64,000 nt of DNA, from assembly GCA_030847615.1 (NCBI GenBank), contig JAUMIR010000015.1, positions 5,535,501-5,599,500 of the forward strand, given 5' to 3'. Shown here one piece after another: positions 53,340-63,044 of this stretch. Numbering within the stretch: the stretch's first letter is position 1; each line of letters opens with the position of its first letter. This DNA is from Gambelia wislizenii (lineage: Eukaryota; Chordata; Lepidosauria; Squamata; Crotaphytidae). Under the pieces are notes generated by a model. The model searched no databases, was not told the DNA's origin, and saw nothing but the letters and a program-made list of their open reading frames with translations. The position numbers were made by a program, and so were the translations under genes.

Positions 53340-54540
53340 AAGGTTGTGTAGGAGAGGGAATTTCAACAACTCTTGCTTATTACCTGCTTGTGTGACAAGA
53401 AACACCTGCTGAAACTCCTACTTCTACACAGCCATTACAAGCACAGGAGCCCTCTCCAGTTTTCAGTCTGGGCACCCTATGACCCATAACTACATCCAGT
53501 GCTCCAGCTACAACCTGTCCAGAAGAGACCAGAAAAACTACCCCCCAATATGCTGGGGCACAACGCTTCTGGCAGTACAGCCTAGTTTGCTGCTTTTCAT
53601 CTTTTGCAGCTGCATGACATGGTAGGCTGATGGTGTTTAGATGGAGTAACTCAAGACACTGGTGGACAAAATGGAAGCAGCTCAGTGTAGTTTGTACAAT
53701 ATGGCTGTATCTACATGAGGGTGGCCTGTAGTTGAAGAGGCAACAAATGGGAGCACGATGGAAGATTGAGGACATATCTGCACTTCATCCTTGCACTTCT
53801 TTCATAGGTGGCCTGTCTTTGCAGAGGAATCCCGTGTAGTCTTGTTGATCAGACCAAAGCTTGACATCTATCTGGACTTAAGGAAGCCCACAAGCATGAC
53901 ACAAAGACAATGGCCTTTTCCCACTATTGTTTCCTAGCAACTGGCATTTTCAGACAGATGGTGTTGCTGATCCTGGCAAATACGCCCAATTCTCGCGTTT
54001 TGCTCATTAATATTTGCTTGGCATGTTCTCTCTGCCTGCCAGACTACCTGGTAACCCACAAAGTCCCTCATCTTCTCCATTCAAAAACCTTTAGGGAAAA
54101 GTGTTTTTCTTTAATATCACTCAAATGCAGGCTTTGGCCTTCTTATACAACCCACTTATGTGATTGGCTCATACCTGTTTTGCTATGTAGCATAAAAATC
54201 TTAATTCTTTTCTCGACTGTTGGCTGGATGTTATCCAAGTTTACATTCCTTTGCAACTGATTCCTTCCACTTGGCCAACTCCTTCTCCATTATGAATCCT
54301 TCCCGAAGATTTTCTTGGGATAAAATGTGTTGACTGCATGCTTCTTTAGGATACAAGGTTACATAAGCTGAGTCTTTATACTGACATATTTTAGACTGTT
54401 CAGACAAGATGGTTAGAATAATTGGCACTAGGCAAAAGGATGAATCCATAGATCGTTTAAATTCTGTCAGAGATTGATGGCTATTTTGGAAGGCGGCTTA
54501 TGAAACAAGGCAGAGTTGGCTAACTTTTGCTCCCAGCAGT
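53340..54540. other. Intergenic, anonymous sequence
   Basis: No element or exon recognised. The right part may include the 3' flank of the semaphorin gene. Confidence 0.45.
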
Positions 54541-54557
54541 ACTGTAAGGTCAGAAGC

Positions 54558-54563
54558 TTTATT
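54558..54563 (-). terminator. Candidate polyadenylation signal for the semaphorin gene
   Basis: AATAAA on the minus strand about 540 bases downstream of the semaphorin stop codon at 55101, giving a plausible 3' UTR length. Confidence 0.45.
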
Positions 54564-55100
54564 TTACCACATAACTGGACTCCTTCATGGTTGGTCAGGA
54601 GGAGCCATCATCAATTTTGTGCCTGTTAGTGGTAAAGATTTGGCCATTATGTAGCACATGCAACAAGACAAAGCCTTGGGACAATACAAACATGATCCAA
54701 AATAGATATGTGACATTTCATGTGTGAAGTACATTTCTTCTGCAACTTGGAAAAAAAAATGTTCCAAAACTGTAGGCAAACCAAATTGTGAAACATTAAA
54801 AAAAAAAAAAGGCCTTCTTTGATTCTACTGTAACTCCATTGACTATTCCAAATAAAAGGTCATTTTGGAAGTGAAAAGAAATATAGCATTCATGTTTATG
54901 CCGAGATGCAGCAGAAGAAAGATTACAGTCATAATGTCAAGATTTGAAAGCTACAGAGAATCCATTTTGTTGAATGAAGTACGGTTTGTCCAAGGTATAA
55001 AGACAGGGTAACAAACAGACTTATTTTGGAACCAATTCTTTTAAAGGAAAAATAATTAGTTGGCAGTGTGATGAGATCTATTCTTATCTACCAGCTTGAT

Positions 55101-55438
55101 CTATAGCAAGAGAACAGTTATGGTGAGGAACAAAATGCCTGTAGCCACCACAACCAAGGAGACCTCTGCGACTTTCCCACTGTTGAGAGTAACTTTGAAC
55201 GCTGTAATTTCTTCCTGGTAACCTTCCTCCTTGGCGGTGCATTTGAAGACCCCCTGATCCATTGGAGTGGTCTCCCCAAAGCGCAGAGTGCAGGACTGCT
55301 CATCCATGGAGCATGGGTAAGTCTTGTCATCTTTGACCCATGTATAGATGGCATGGTGAGATCTCAGGGGGCACGGCAAGTAGATATAGCTGGTGGGGTC
55401 CACACTCACTTTCTTGAGAGCCTCCTGGGCTAATTTGG
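55101..55438 (-). CDS. Semaphorin terminal exon: Ig domain and GPI-type hydrophobic tail
   Basis: The acceptor is GACTTTGCAG at 55439 and the stop TAG is at 55103-55101. It encodes KLAQEALKKVSVDPTSYIYL, then the Ig domain with four cysteines (YLPCPL, YPCSMD, QSCTLRF, GVFKCTA) and Trp in IYTWVKD. After a short stem (VTLNSGKVAEV) comes SLVVVATGILFLTITVLLL directly before the stop. A hydrophobic end without a basic tail is the expected GPI-attachment signal; the small residues N-S-G just before it could hold the anchor site. A tail-less transmembrane form is the alternative. Confidence 0.88.
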
Positions 55439-58400
55439 CTGCAAAGTCCAGAATCCAACAAGAGAGGAAGATGGGGAAAATGAGAAAGAAAACAGGAGAA
55501 ACAGACGTTTTAAGCAAGAGAGTGTTATACAGGTGGAAGTGCTTCCTGGTCCAATCTAAACTGCTACCAATAACCTGTTTACCAGGAGAGGAGATCCCTT
55601 ATACCAGGGACACAGTCCTCATACCCTCCAGTGTTTCTAGATGAAGACCGGGATGCCTATGGCCAAGCAACATCAGAGTGTAGTCAAGATGGCAAAAGTT
55701 ATTAATGAGGAAGAACACATGACCTAGGAGAGGCAGCAGGAGTTTGCTTTTGCCTGAGCCTACAGGGAAGGGCAAGATCTGCTTCCTCTTCTCCTCTCCC
55801 CACTGCTGAGTTGAGGGCAAACTACTTTTGAACTTTGAACTCAGTTTGCCACACTTGAAGTGAACTGCAGACAAAGGGGGGAAGTGGGAAGAAGAGAGAG
55901 AGAAACTGGGACATTTTAAATGCAGTTGAAAAAGTGGGAGAGCAGAGGATTAATCGGGATTGTTTCTGCTAAACTGGACAGCTAGAAGGTATGAGTCCAT
56001 CTGAGATAGCCTGGCAGTGATGGATGCAAAGAAAGCCAACAGCGGAAAGAGCCAAAGTCAGAAGTGAACAAAGACACTTTCTCTCATCCTGCCACCCCAT
56101 TTTAATTTAATTTTAATTTTATTAGGTGTTTATACCCCGCCCTTCAGCACAAAGGCTATCAGAGTGGCTTACCCTTCTCTCACTGGTTTTACTGTCAGAT
56201 GCATTTCCTTCTCCCTGATAGATTTTCATGCCATCACCTATCTTTGATCTCTTATGTGCATTTGAAATACAGAATTTGACTATTGATTATTGAGCATTGT
56301 GTTTTTCATCCCAGGTCACAATGGGAAATTCATTTAAAAAGTGGGGTATGAAAGAATGTCAGTCAGGGAAACTGAGACATTGCTTGTTAAATGGAAACCT
56401 ACTGGTTGGGCCAAGGGTCTATCTAGAACTATCTAGAACTAGGACTTTGCATCTGGATGCCCAGATAGTAGATTGCAGAAAGGACATACATGCCCCAAGA
56501 TCACACTACCCAGCTGGCTGGGTCATGTGCTGGAAATGTTTTGTTGTACTGGCATACCTTCAGCAGTTTCACACACATATGTTATGTTTGTTGAATCCAG
56601 GCTTTGAAGTAACCTGTTGAAGAAGAGAGAATATCAGAAGAATAATAGAGACAAGCACTCTTCACCCATTTCCCTTATTTCACTCTAGAAATCAGAACTT
56701 CCCCTCCCAGTGATAGTTCTGTTACCCTTCTGTTTCCTTCACCCCCAAGGCTGAAAGAACTTGGAAGATGTAGTTTGATGCTATGCGTTTTCTGTCAGTG
56801 ATCAGCAGACCCCCTTCATAAAACTACATTTCCCATGATTCCCTAGAAAAGAAACGATGACTCTTACACCACATCTGAGTCTGTGGCATAGATATGTTCT
56901 CATCATGACATGCCTCCCTATATATTAGGAGTGGAAAACCTGTGGCCCTCCAAATGTTGAACTACAGGTCCCATAATGATTCATGACTGAACATGCAGGC
57001 AGGCTGGAACTGATGGGACCTGGAGTCCAGCAACACCTTGGAGGCCACAGGTTCCCCATATAGCCCTAAACATGTTCAGTGTCACTCCTGTGGAAGCTAA
57101 GCAGGGTTAGAAACAGAGTTGGAAAGGACTGCAAGGGCCATTGGGTGCAACCCCATTCTGCCCTGCAGGAACCAAAGCATACAACCAAAGTATTAATGAA
57201 AGATGGTCATCTGTCCTCGGTTTAAAGCCCCCCAAAGGAGAGTACATCATCTTCCAAGGCAGCCTATTCCACTGTCAAACAGCTCTTACACTTAAAAAGT
57301 TCTTCCTAATGTTTAGGCAGAATCTCTTTCCTTGTTCTTTGAATCCTTGGTTTGTGTTCCAGTCTCTGGAGCAGCAGAAAACAACGTTTGCTCCATCTTC
57401 TACATGTCATCCTTTCAAATATTTAAATATGGCTCTCATATCATCTCCTCACAACTTAAATATGGCTCTCATATCACATGCCAAGTTGATTAGAACAGGT
57501 ACTGGGGTAGGAGATGACCAAGAAATACCAACAATCTCCAGGTAGAGCTAGGAGAAGAATCCAGCCTGAAATCCTAATGAGCTTCAGGTGGCAATCAAAG
57601 TAGACAAGGTTGGGCAAGGTGGACCAGTGGTCAGACTCCATATGACGCAGCTTCCTGTGTTTCTGTCTTCTTTAACACTGTTATATGTACTAATCTTACA
57701 GTTCCACTTCTGGCACATGTTGCTGTGTACACTTCAAGTCATTTCTGACTTATGGCAACCCCAAGGCGGACCAATCACATTTTTTTGGCAACCTTTGTTC
57801 AGAGGGGGTTTGCCATTGCCTTCCTTTGCCTTCCTCTGAGGCTGAGAGAGTGTGGCTTGACCAAGCCAGTCACTCAGGTGGGTTTTTGTGGCTGAACGGG
57901 GATTTGAACCCTGGTTTCCCAGAGTCTTAGTCCAACACTCAAGCCACTGGCTCCTTATACACAATAAACTACCAGGCCTCAAACTGCAAACCAGGCATCA
58001 CACTACAAACTACTAGGCTTCAGATGACAAACCAGGCCTCAAACTACTAAGTACCATCAAGGCCTCAAACTACAAATGAGGCCTCAGATTACAAGCTTTG
58101 TTTTTTATGCATCTTCAAGTTGACTCTGCTTATGGCATCCCTCTCCTAGGGTCTTCTTGGCAAGATTTGTTCAGAGGAAGTTTGCCATTGCTTTCCTCTG
58201 AGGCTGAGAGAATTGGATTTATTCAAGTCACCCAATGGGTTTCCAGGGCTGCGTGGGGATTCGAACCCAGGTCTCCTAGAACCCTTGTCCAATATTCTTG
58301 ACCACCATACCACACTGGGTCAGTTTTCTTGGCCAGATTTCTCCAGAGATTTGTCATTGCCTGCCTCTGAAGCTGAGAGAATATGACCCGCCCAGTGTCA

Positions 58401-59986
58401 CTCAGTGAGTTTCCATGGCCAAATCTGGTCTCCCAGAGTCCTAGCCCAACACTTAAACCCCTACACCACACCGGGCCCCTCTTGCTTGCAGATGCTAGGG
58501 CCCCAATGTCTTCTGGTGAAAGAATGCATATGTGCATGGATATAATGCCATAAACACAGTTGTGAGGAAAGACAACAGCTAGAATTGGGGCCCCAGGAAT
58601 GATGGTGAGCGACTGGTGATTGCTCTCTGTGAAGCAGGTCAGGCATGGGGCTCCCCCTTATCACTGCATGCTTCCACCACTCTGGCTTCTGCGTCAGACC
58701 TGCCAGTGGGGTTTTCCTCTTGGGAGACGGCCGAACACCTCCTTCCATCCATGTCCCATCCGCAGTATGGGTCACGGGCCAGGACGCACTTCCAGCAGTT
58801 TTCACTGTACTGGTCACAATCCGCCAGCGGTAGGCGTGTTACTTCAGCCTTGGTATCAGCATACAAGTGGCCCTGCCAGAGAGAAGATGGATCAGCATGG
58901 CGGAGGAAGAAAATTCTGAGTAATTCGCATTCATTTCTTGATCATTCATTCACCATTAGAGTTGGCAGATCAGGGTCATCCCAGGCCCGGAGGTTTCTAG
59001 GCCAAAACCTGAGGCAGGATCACATCCACACTACACAAACCATCCAGTTTGAAACTGGATTATTTGCCATGAAACTGAGAGTAGTGGGCCTGTCTGTATA
59101 AAATGGAGTCTAGCATCCATTTTAGGAACAAGCCACAATAAAGATCACTCACTGAGAAGCCCTCTCCTCTCTGCATTCCTTTCTAACAGCTGCATGTACA
59201 GTTGTCCCTCTGTATCCACGGATTTGGTATCTACGGATTTAAGTATTCACAGCTTGAAAATATTCTTTAAAAAATAATAATCCCAAAAGCAAACCTTGAT
59301 TTTGCCATCTTATATAAGGGACACCATTTTGCTATGCCATTGCATATAATGGGACTTGAATATTCAAGGATTTTGGTATCCATGGGGGGTCCCAGAACCA
59401 AACCCCAGCAAATATGAAGGGACAACTGTACAAGGGTGAAAATAAGGGAAGTCTTTCTTGGGAGGCTAAAACAAAGAAAGCCATACAGCAGTTATCTGCA
59501 TGTCTTTTCTACCCCACCAAGAAAGTCAGGAAGGCAGCTATTTCGTATCTATGCTTGCTTTAGTTGCTAAAAAGAGTATAATTAGAAATTGGCACAAGCT
59601 AGAAGATAAGTCAAAGGGGTATAAAAGTTTGGTTCTCAGTTTAGTTCATTGTCTCTTCTTAGAAGGCACCTGTATGTATACGTTTTTGTTGCTGCTGTTA
59701 TCATCATCATCATCATTATTATTATTATTATTCAGTAGGATCCCCTTATTCGCTGGGGATTGGTTCTAGGGGGCCCCATGGATACCGAAAATGAGGGATA
59801 ATAGTGAACTCCATTGAAAATAATGGGACTTCTGGTTTAAAATACCATAGAGTTGCCTTGGAGGACCTAGAAAATGGCTAGAGAGGACACATTTTCTATG
59901 AAGACTCTATGGTAGGCATGCTGTTTTGTGTCCTGTGGATAATTGAATCAATGGATAATGAATCAGTGGATACAAGGGTCCTACTG

Positions 59987-60020
<34 letters not shown>

Positions 60021-61507
60021 CTGGTTGAGGCCTCACCTCTCTGAATCCTAAAGATTTTCTGTTTTGCAATAAATCTTCCTTGATCCAAGAATGTTGTATC
60101 TCTTTCCTGTCCTTTTGGGCTGAGGCTGTCATTCAATAAGGAGAGTTTGGGTGACAGCATCTTCCTATCAAATCCTGGGATTTTCAGTCTTACAAGGTCT
60201 TTAGCCTTCTCTGCCAAAGAGCTCTGGTTCCTCACCAAACTACAAATCCCAGGATTGCATAGGAAGGAGCCATGACAAATAATCCAGTTTCAAACTGGCA
60301 TATTTGTGTAGTGTGGATTTGGCTCTGGTGATGACATTAAGCATTATGCATTATTGATAACAGGATGACTTGGAGGTCTTTCACTCATACAGTCACCATA
60401 AATTGAAGGAGACAACAACAAACCAACATAGCTGCTCACAGCTTGTCGTTCTACCTCCCTTCCTCCTCCCGTTTCTCTCAAACACAAAATTTATTTTTCT
60501 GTTTGGAAATTAAGAGAGAAATCTTAGCTAAGGGGCTGTTCTCAGAGCAAGGTGAAATGAGGGGATTACTTCTTCTCACTCACTTGGGGAGATAGGATAA
60601 GAAACCTTTAATGTAGCCTCCTTGCTTCTAGCTAGAAGGTGAATTCAGAGCAGAGCAGAACAGATGGTAAGCCCTGGTGCCACACTGACTAGGAGGGAAA
60701 GAGGAAGCTAACTAAGTAAAGAGATCACCCTAGAGAGTCTTTGCAAGTTGCAACAACAAATCAATTAATCCTTGGACACTGTAGTAAGGCGTACCTCTCC
60801 TAGCTGAGCTGGGGATTTGTACCCACCTCTTTCTCTTGCCTGGAGGTGAGCACAACTGGAGAATTTGCACCCTTGTGTCCTGCCTGGAGATGGCCGATGA
60901 AACCTGGAGACTCAGGGCCAGGTCCTGAGATCTGGCAACTCTAATAGTGTGGCAAGCTAGGAAGGAGGCACTTTTGGAAAAGTCTGCAGTGGAGAAACCA
61001 CTCCTTTTCCAGTGCTCTGAACTAGGGTGACACTGGCGCACTGACAATGTTGGTGGAGCAAATGCTCTGACTGTGTTTGCTGGGTAGACAGCAGTGACAC
61101 AAGGAGCCATACAAGTGGCTCTGAAAGGGATGCAGCAAGTGGGGTGGGGACCCCATTGTAATAACAAACATAGCATTGATGTTTTCAGGATATCAGGGAG
61201 GGGTTCAAATGGCTTTCTCTCATCTGTTTCCTGAAGTGTCTTGGCAATACCTCAGTGCCAAATGGCAATAAAAAAAATGTAGTCCACCCAGCTTAGTGCA
61301 CCAAAAACTGACGGATTGGTATAGTCTGTCGGGCTCCCACGATGTACTCTTGCATGCCCCATATTGGCGGCAGGCTTTTACTATCTCTTACTGTGGTGGC
61401 ATCAAGGATCATAGAGGAGATGGGCTCTTGTTCCTTGAAGGGACTGATCTCAGCAATGATCACCGTCTGCTCTTTGCTCCGGAGCACTTTATGGATCTTC
61501 CCTTTAG
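55101..61507 (-). CDS. SEMA7A-like semaphorin, last three exons (partial gene)
   Basis: SEMA7A in mammals is a GPI-anchored semaphorin that signals through beta-1 integrins and plexin C1 in axon growth and immunity. Here three minus-strand exons (61507-61392, 58872-58665, 55438-55101) join in phase. They encode the end of a Sema beta-propeller, a PSI cysteine knot, one Ig domain and a terminal hydrophobic segment with no tail. The single Ig plus tail-less hydrophobic end separates it from class 3, 4, 5 and 6 semaphorins. The Ig domain (CPLRSHHAIYTW, then CTLRF, then GVFKC) resembles SEMA7A. The 5' exons lie beyond base 64000. It is next to TDRKH, in the same orientation, with its 3' end about 9.5 kb upstream of the TDRKH promoter. 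Orthologue versus paralogue of SEMA7A is unresolved. Confidence 0.85.
55620..55993. mobile_element. MITE family with CATACC termini, copy 4
   Basis: Ends CATACCCTCCAGTGTTTCTA and GGACAGCTAGAAGGTATG. The interior AGCAACATCAGAGTGTAGTC is shared with the other copies. Lies in the semaphorin intron. Confidence 0.8.
56000..57105. other. Semaphorin intron with an old hAT-like MITE
   Basis: 56930-57058 is palindromic: GGAAAACCTGTGGCCCTCC and GGAGGCCACAGGTTCCCC at its ends. A short LINE-like tail (TTTATACCCCGCCCTTC) lies near 56130. The rest is anonymous. Confidence 0.6.
57108..57475 (-). mobile_element. CR1 LINE 3' end fragment, diverged
   Basis: AGAGTTGGAAAGGACTGCAA, CAGCTCTTACACTTAAAAAG, TTCCTAATGTTTAGGCAGAA, TCTGGAGCAGCAGAAAACAA, in reverse-complement CR1 order. 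Older than the other copies by its substitutions. Confidence 0.85.
57717..58480 (-). mobile_element. Three tRNA-derived SINE copies in a row
   Basis: Approximate limits are 57717-57955, 58096-58318 and 58319-58480, all minus strand. Shared landmarks are TTTGCCATTGCCTTCC or TTTGCCATTGCTTTCC, CTCTGAGGCTGAGAGA, and the B-box region GGGGATTTGAACCCTGG or GGGGATTCGAACCCAGG. Between the first two is a short tandem of CAGGCCTCAAACTAC-type units (57975-58090). Confidence 0.8.
58665..58872 (-). CDS. Semaphorin exon: PSI domain
   Basis: Starts GHLYADTKAEVTRLPLADC, then the PSI cysteine pattern: DQYSENCWKCVLARDPYCGW followed by DMDGRRC. DPYCGWD is the hallmark of semaphorin PSI domains. It ends with a polar stretch and VVEAC. 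The acceptor is TCTCTGGCAG at 58873. The donor was placed at TGCA followed by GTGATA (58664) because phase 1 is needed to join the Ig exon and keeps the Cys before the Ig domain; a phase-2 site about 40 bases earlier was rejected on frame. Confidence 0.85.
59199..59428. mobile_element. Tigger-type MITE, 230 bp
   Basis: CAGTTGTCCCTCTGTATCCA and AAGGGACAACTG, with TA on both sides (59197-59198, 59429-59430). Confidence 0.9.
59733..59986. mobile_element. Tigger-type MITE, second family, 254 bp
   Basis: CAGTAGGATCCCCTTATTCG and ACAAGGGTCCTACTG ends. Flanked by ATT microsatellite on both sides, which obscures the TA. Same length as the copy at 61714. Confidence 0.85.
60330..61290. other. Semaphorin intron, anonymous sequence
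   Basis: A 148-codon minus-strand frame (61176-60730) was examined as a possible Sema exon and shows no Sema motif. Confidence 0.5.
61392..61507 (-). CDS. Semaphorin exon: end of Sema domain
   Basis: Encodes AKGKIHKVLRSKEQTVIIAE, ISPFKEQEPISSMILDATT, the last propeller blade. GKIHKV and the I-S-M-x-LDA pattern match the Sema C-terminus (compare the TMSLDA motif of SEMA7A). The acceptor is TTTTGGCAG at 61508 and the donor is ACA followed by GTAAGA at 61391. Entry phase 1, exit phase 0. Confidence 0.85.
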
Positions 61508-61713
61508 CTGCCAAAAGGAGAGAAGCCGAGGTTGTGTTCAGAGACATGGGACAGGACAGCCAGCCCCGCTATTCTCAGGAGCCCACTGATTCCATAGATT
61601 GTTCAGACACAGGATGCAAGGCAAGAAGTAGGCCTGGATTTACTGGTAGACCTCTGGGAGATTTTCAGTAGGTCAGAAAGAATTTGATTGCCCAAAATAA
61701 CAGTAATAAAATA

Positions 61714-61967
61714 TAGTAGGACCCCCGTATCCACTGGGGATTGGTCCTGGGGACTCCCATGGATACCGAAAACCATGGATAATAGCAAATGCCATTGAAA
61801 ATAATGGGACTTCTGGTTTAAAATACCATGGAGTTGCCTTGGAGGACCTAGAAAATGGCTAGAGAGGACATATTTTCTAGGAAGACTCTATGGTAGGTCT
61901 GCTGTTTTTTCTCCTGCAGATAATTGAATCAGTGGATACTGAATTAGTGGATACAGGGGTCCTACTG
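61714..61967. mobile_element. Tigger-type MITE, second family, 254 bp
   Basis: TAGTAGGACCCCCGTATCCA (first base C to T) and CAGGGGTCCTACTG, with TA on both sides (61712-61713, 61968-61969). The interior ATGGAGTTGCCTTGGAGGAC is shared with the copy at 59733. Confidence 0.88.
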
Positions 61968-61994
61968 TATCTCTTTGTTCTGATCCAAAAGTGT

Positions 61995-62125
61995 TGTTGT
62001 TCAAGTTGTTTCCGACCTATGGTGATGCTAAGGTGAACCTATCACGGGGTTTTCTTGGCAAGAGTTGTTCAGAAAAGGTTTGCTTTTGCCTTCTTTTGAG
62101 GCTGAGAGTTTGGGGTTGTCTAAAC
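61995..62125 (-). mobile_element. tRNA-derived SINE, 3' part
   Basis: TTCAAGTTGTTTCCGACCTA, GGTTTTCTTGGCAAGAGTTG, TTTTGAGGCTGAGAG. The tRNA-like head is missing. Confidence 0.75.
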
Positions 62126-62374
62126 GGCAAAAATACGGAATCTGAGGAGAAGTCTTAATGGCCATCCGCATTCGTTTGCCTTCTTGTGAAAGAGGTGAGC
62201 CAAAACCGGCAAAAACTCTAAGGGAAATGCGCACCCCTGACCATCAAGACAGCCATGCAAATTGTTCCGTGGCCTGCAAGGGCAGAACAGACCTTCTGAT
62301 TGGCTGGGGGTGCACAGGCGCGATCCTGCTCTTTACCCTTTTTTTCCTGACAGAAGCGACCTGCAGAGGGCAGC

Positions 62375-62830
62375 CATGGGGAGGGGGAGGACGGTTCTCT
62401 CCTCCCCCCCAGTGGATGTCTTCCTGCCGCTGGGAAGGGGGGGAGGATGGTTCTCTCCTTCCTCCCCCCCCCCACGGAAGCCCTCCTGCCGCCGCCACTG
62501 GGACTGGGAAGGGGGAGGATGGCTCTCTCCTCCCCCCGTGGAAAGCTTTCCCCCATCCCACCACTGCCAGGACCAGGGGGAAGGATGGTTCTCTCTCCCC
62601 CACATGGAAGCCTTACCACCATCACCATCCCTCATGCCCGTGGAAGCCTTCCTGCCACCCCCACCACTGGGACGGGGGAGGATGTTTCTCTCCTCCCTCC
62701 CTCCCTCCCTCCCTCCCTCCCTCCCTCCCTCCCTCCCTCCTGCGGAAGCCGTCCCTCCAGCTCCCTGCTGGGACCAGGGAGGGGGAACATGGCTCTCTCC
62801 CCCTTTCCCCTCTCTGCTGCTTGAAGCTCA
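62375..62830. repeat. GC-rich minisatellite with an internal (CTCC)n tract
   Basis: About six imperfect units of 55-95 bp, each built from GGGGGAGGATGGTTCTCTCC, a C-run, TGGAAGCC, and CCACTGGGAC or CCAGGACCAGG. At 62692-62741 a pure CTCC/CTCCCTCC run expands one unit. It generates long spurious open frames on both strands. Confidence 0.85.
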
Positions 62831-62929
62831 TGGGGGCAAAAAAAAAAAAAAAAACCATTAAGACAAAGTGCAGCTGCTGCAATTTGACATTACTGTGGAG
62901 GAATCCGGTTTTTGGGGGCTTGTATAGAC

Positions 62930-63040
62930 GGGCCCATAGACTTGCCCAAAGTCACCCAGTGGGTTTCCATGGCTGAACAGGGATTCAAACCCTGCTCTCC
63001 AGAGTTGTAGTCCAAGGCTCAAGCCACTACACCATGTATA
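62930..63040 (-). mobile_element. tRNA-derived SINE, 5' part
   Basis: GTCACCCAGTGGGTTTCCAT, AGGGATTCAAACCCTGCTCT (B-box), AGTCCAAGGCTCAAGCCACT. Confidence 0.75.
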
Positions 63041-63044
63041 CGGA

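Larger units (their letters stand above)
59070..60156 (+). mobile_element. Probable solo LTR containing two Tigger MITEs
   Basis: Begins TGAAACTGAGAGTAG and ends GTTTGGGTGACA, with TATA box GGGGTATAAAAG (59616-59627) and poly(A) signal AATAAA (60069-60074). Subtracting the MITEs at 59199-59428 and 59733-59986 leaves about 600 bp, a normal LTR size. Flanks GCCA and GCAT are only partly alike, so the target duplication is not proven. Confidence 0.45.
59026..60322. mobile_element. Palindromic MITE split by a probable solo LTR
   Basis: The left arm ATCCACACTACACAAACC, CTGGATTATTTGCCAT stops at about 59070, and the MITE resumes at about 60157 (CTTCCTATCAAATCCTGGGA, AAACTGGCATATTTGTGTAG). The uninterrupted copy at 16745 shows the two arms should be contiguous. 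Confidence 0.65.

Noticed and set aside
60730..61176. 148-codon minus-strand frame considered as an additional Sema exon
   Set aside because: No Sema propeller motif, wrong position (it would fall between the Sema end and the PSI exon, which already join in phase).
62218..62976. 272-codon and other frames with long Pro/Ser runs
   Set aside because: Product of the minisatellite and CTCC run; open in several frames on both strands.
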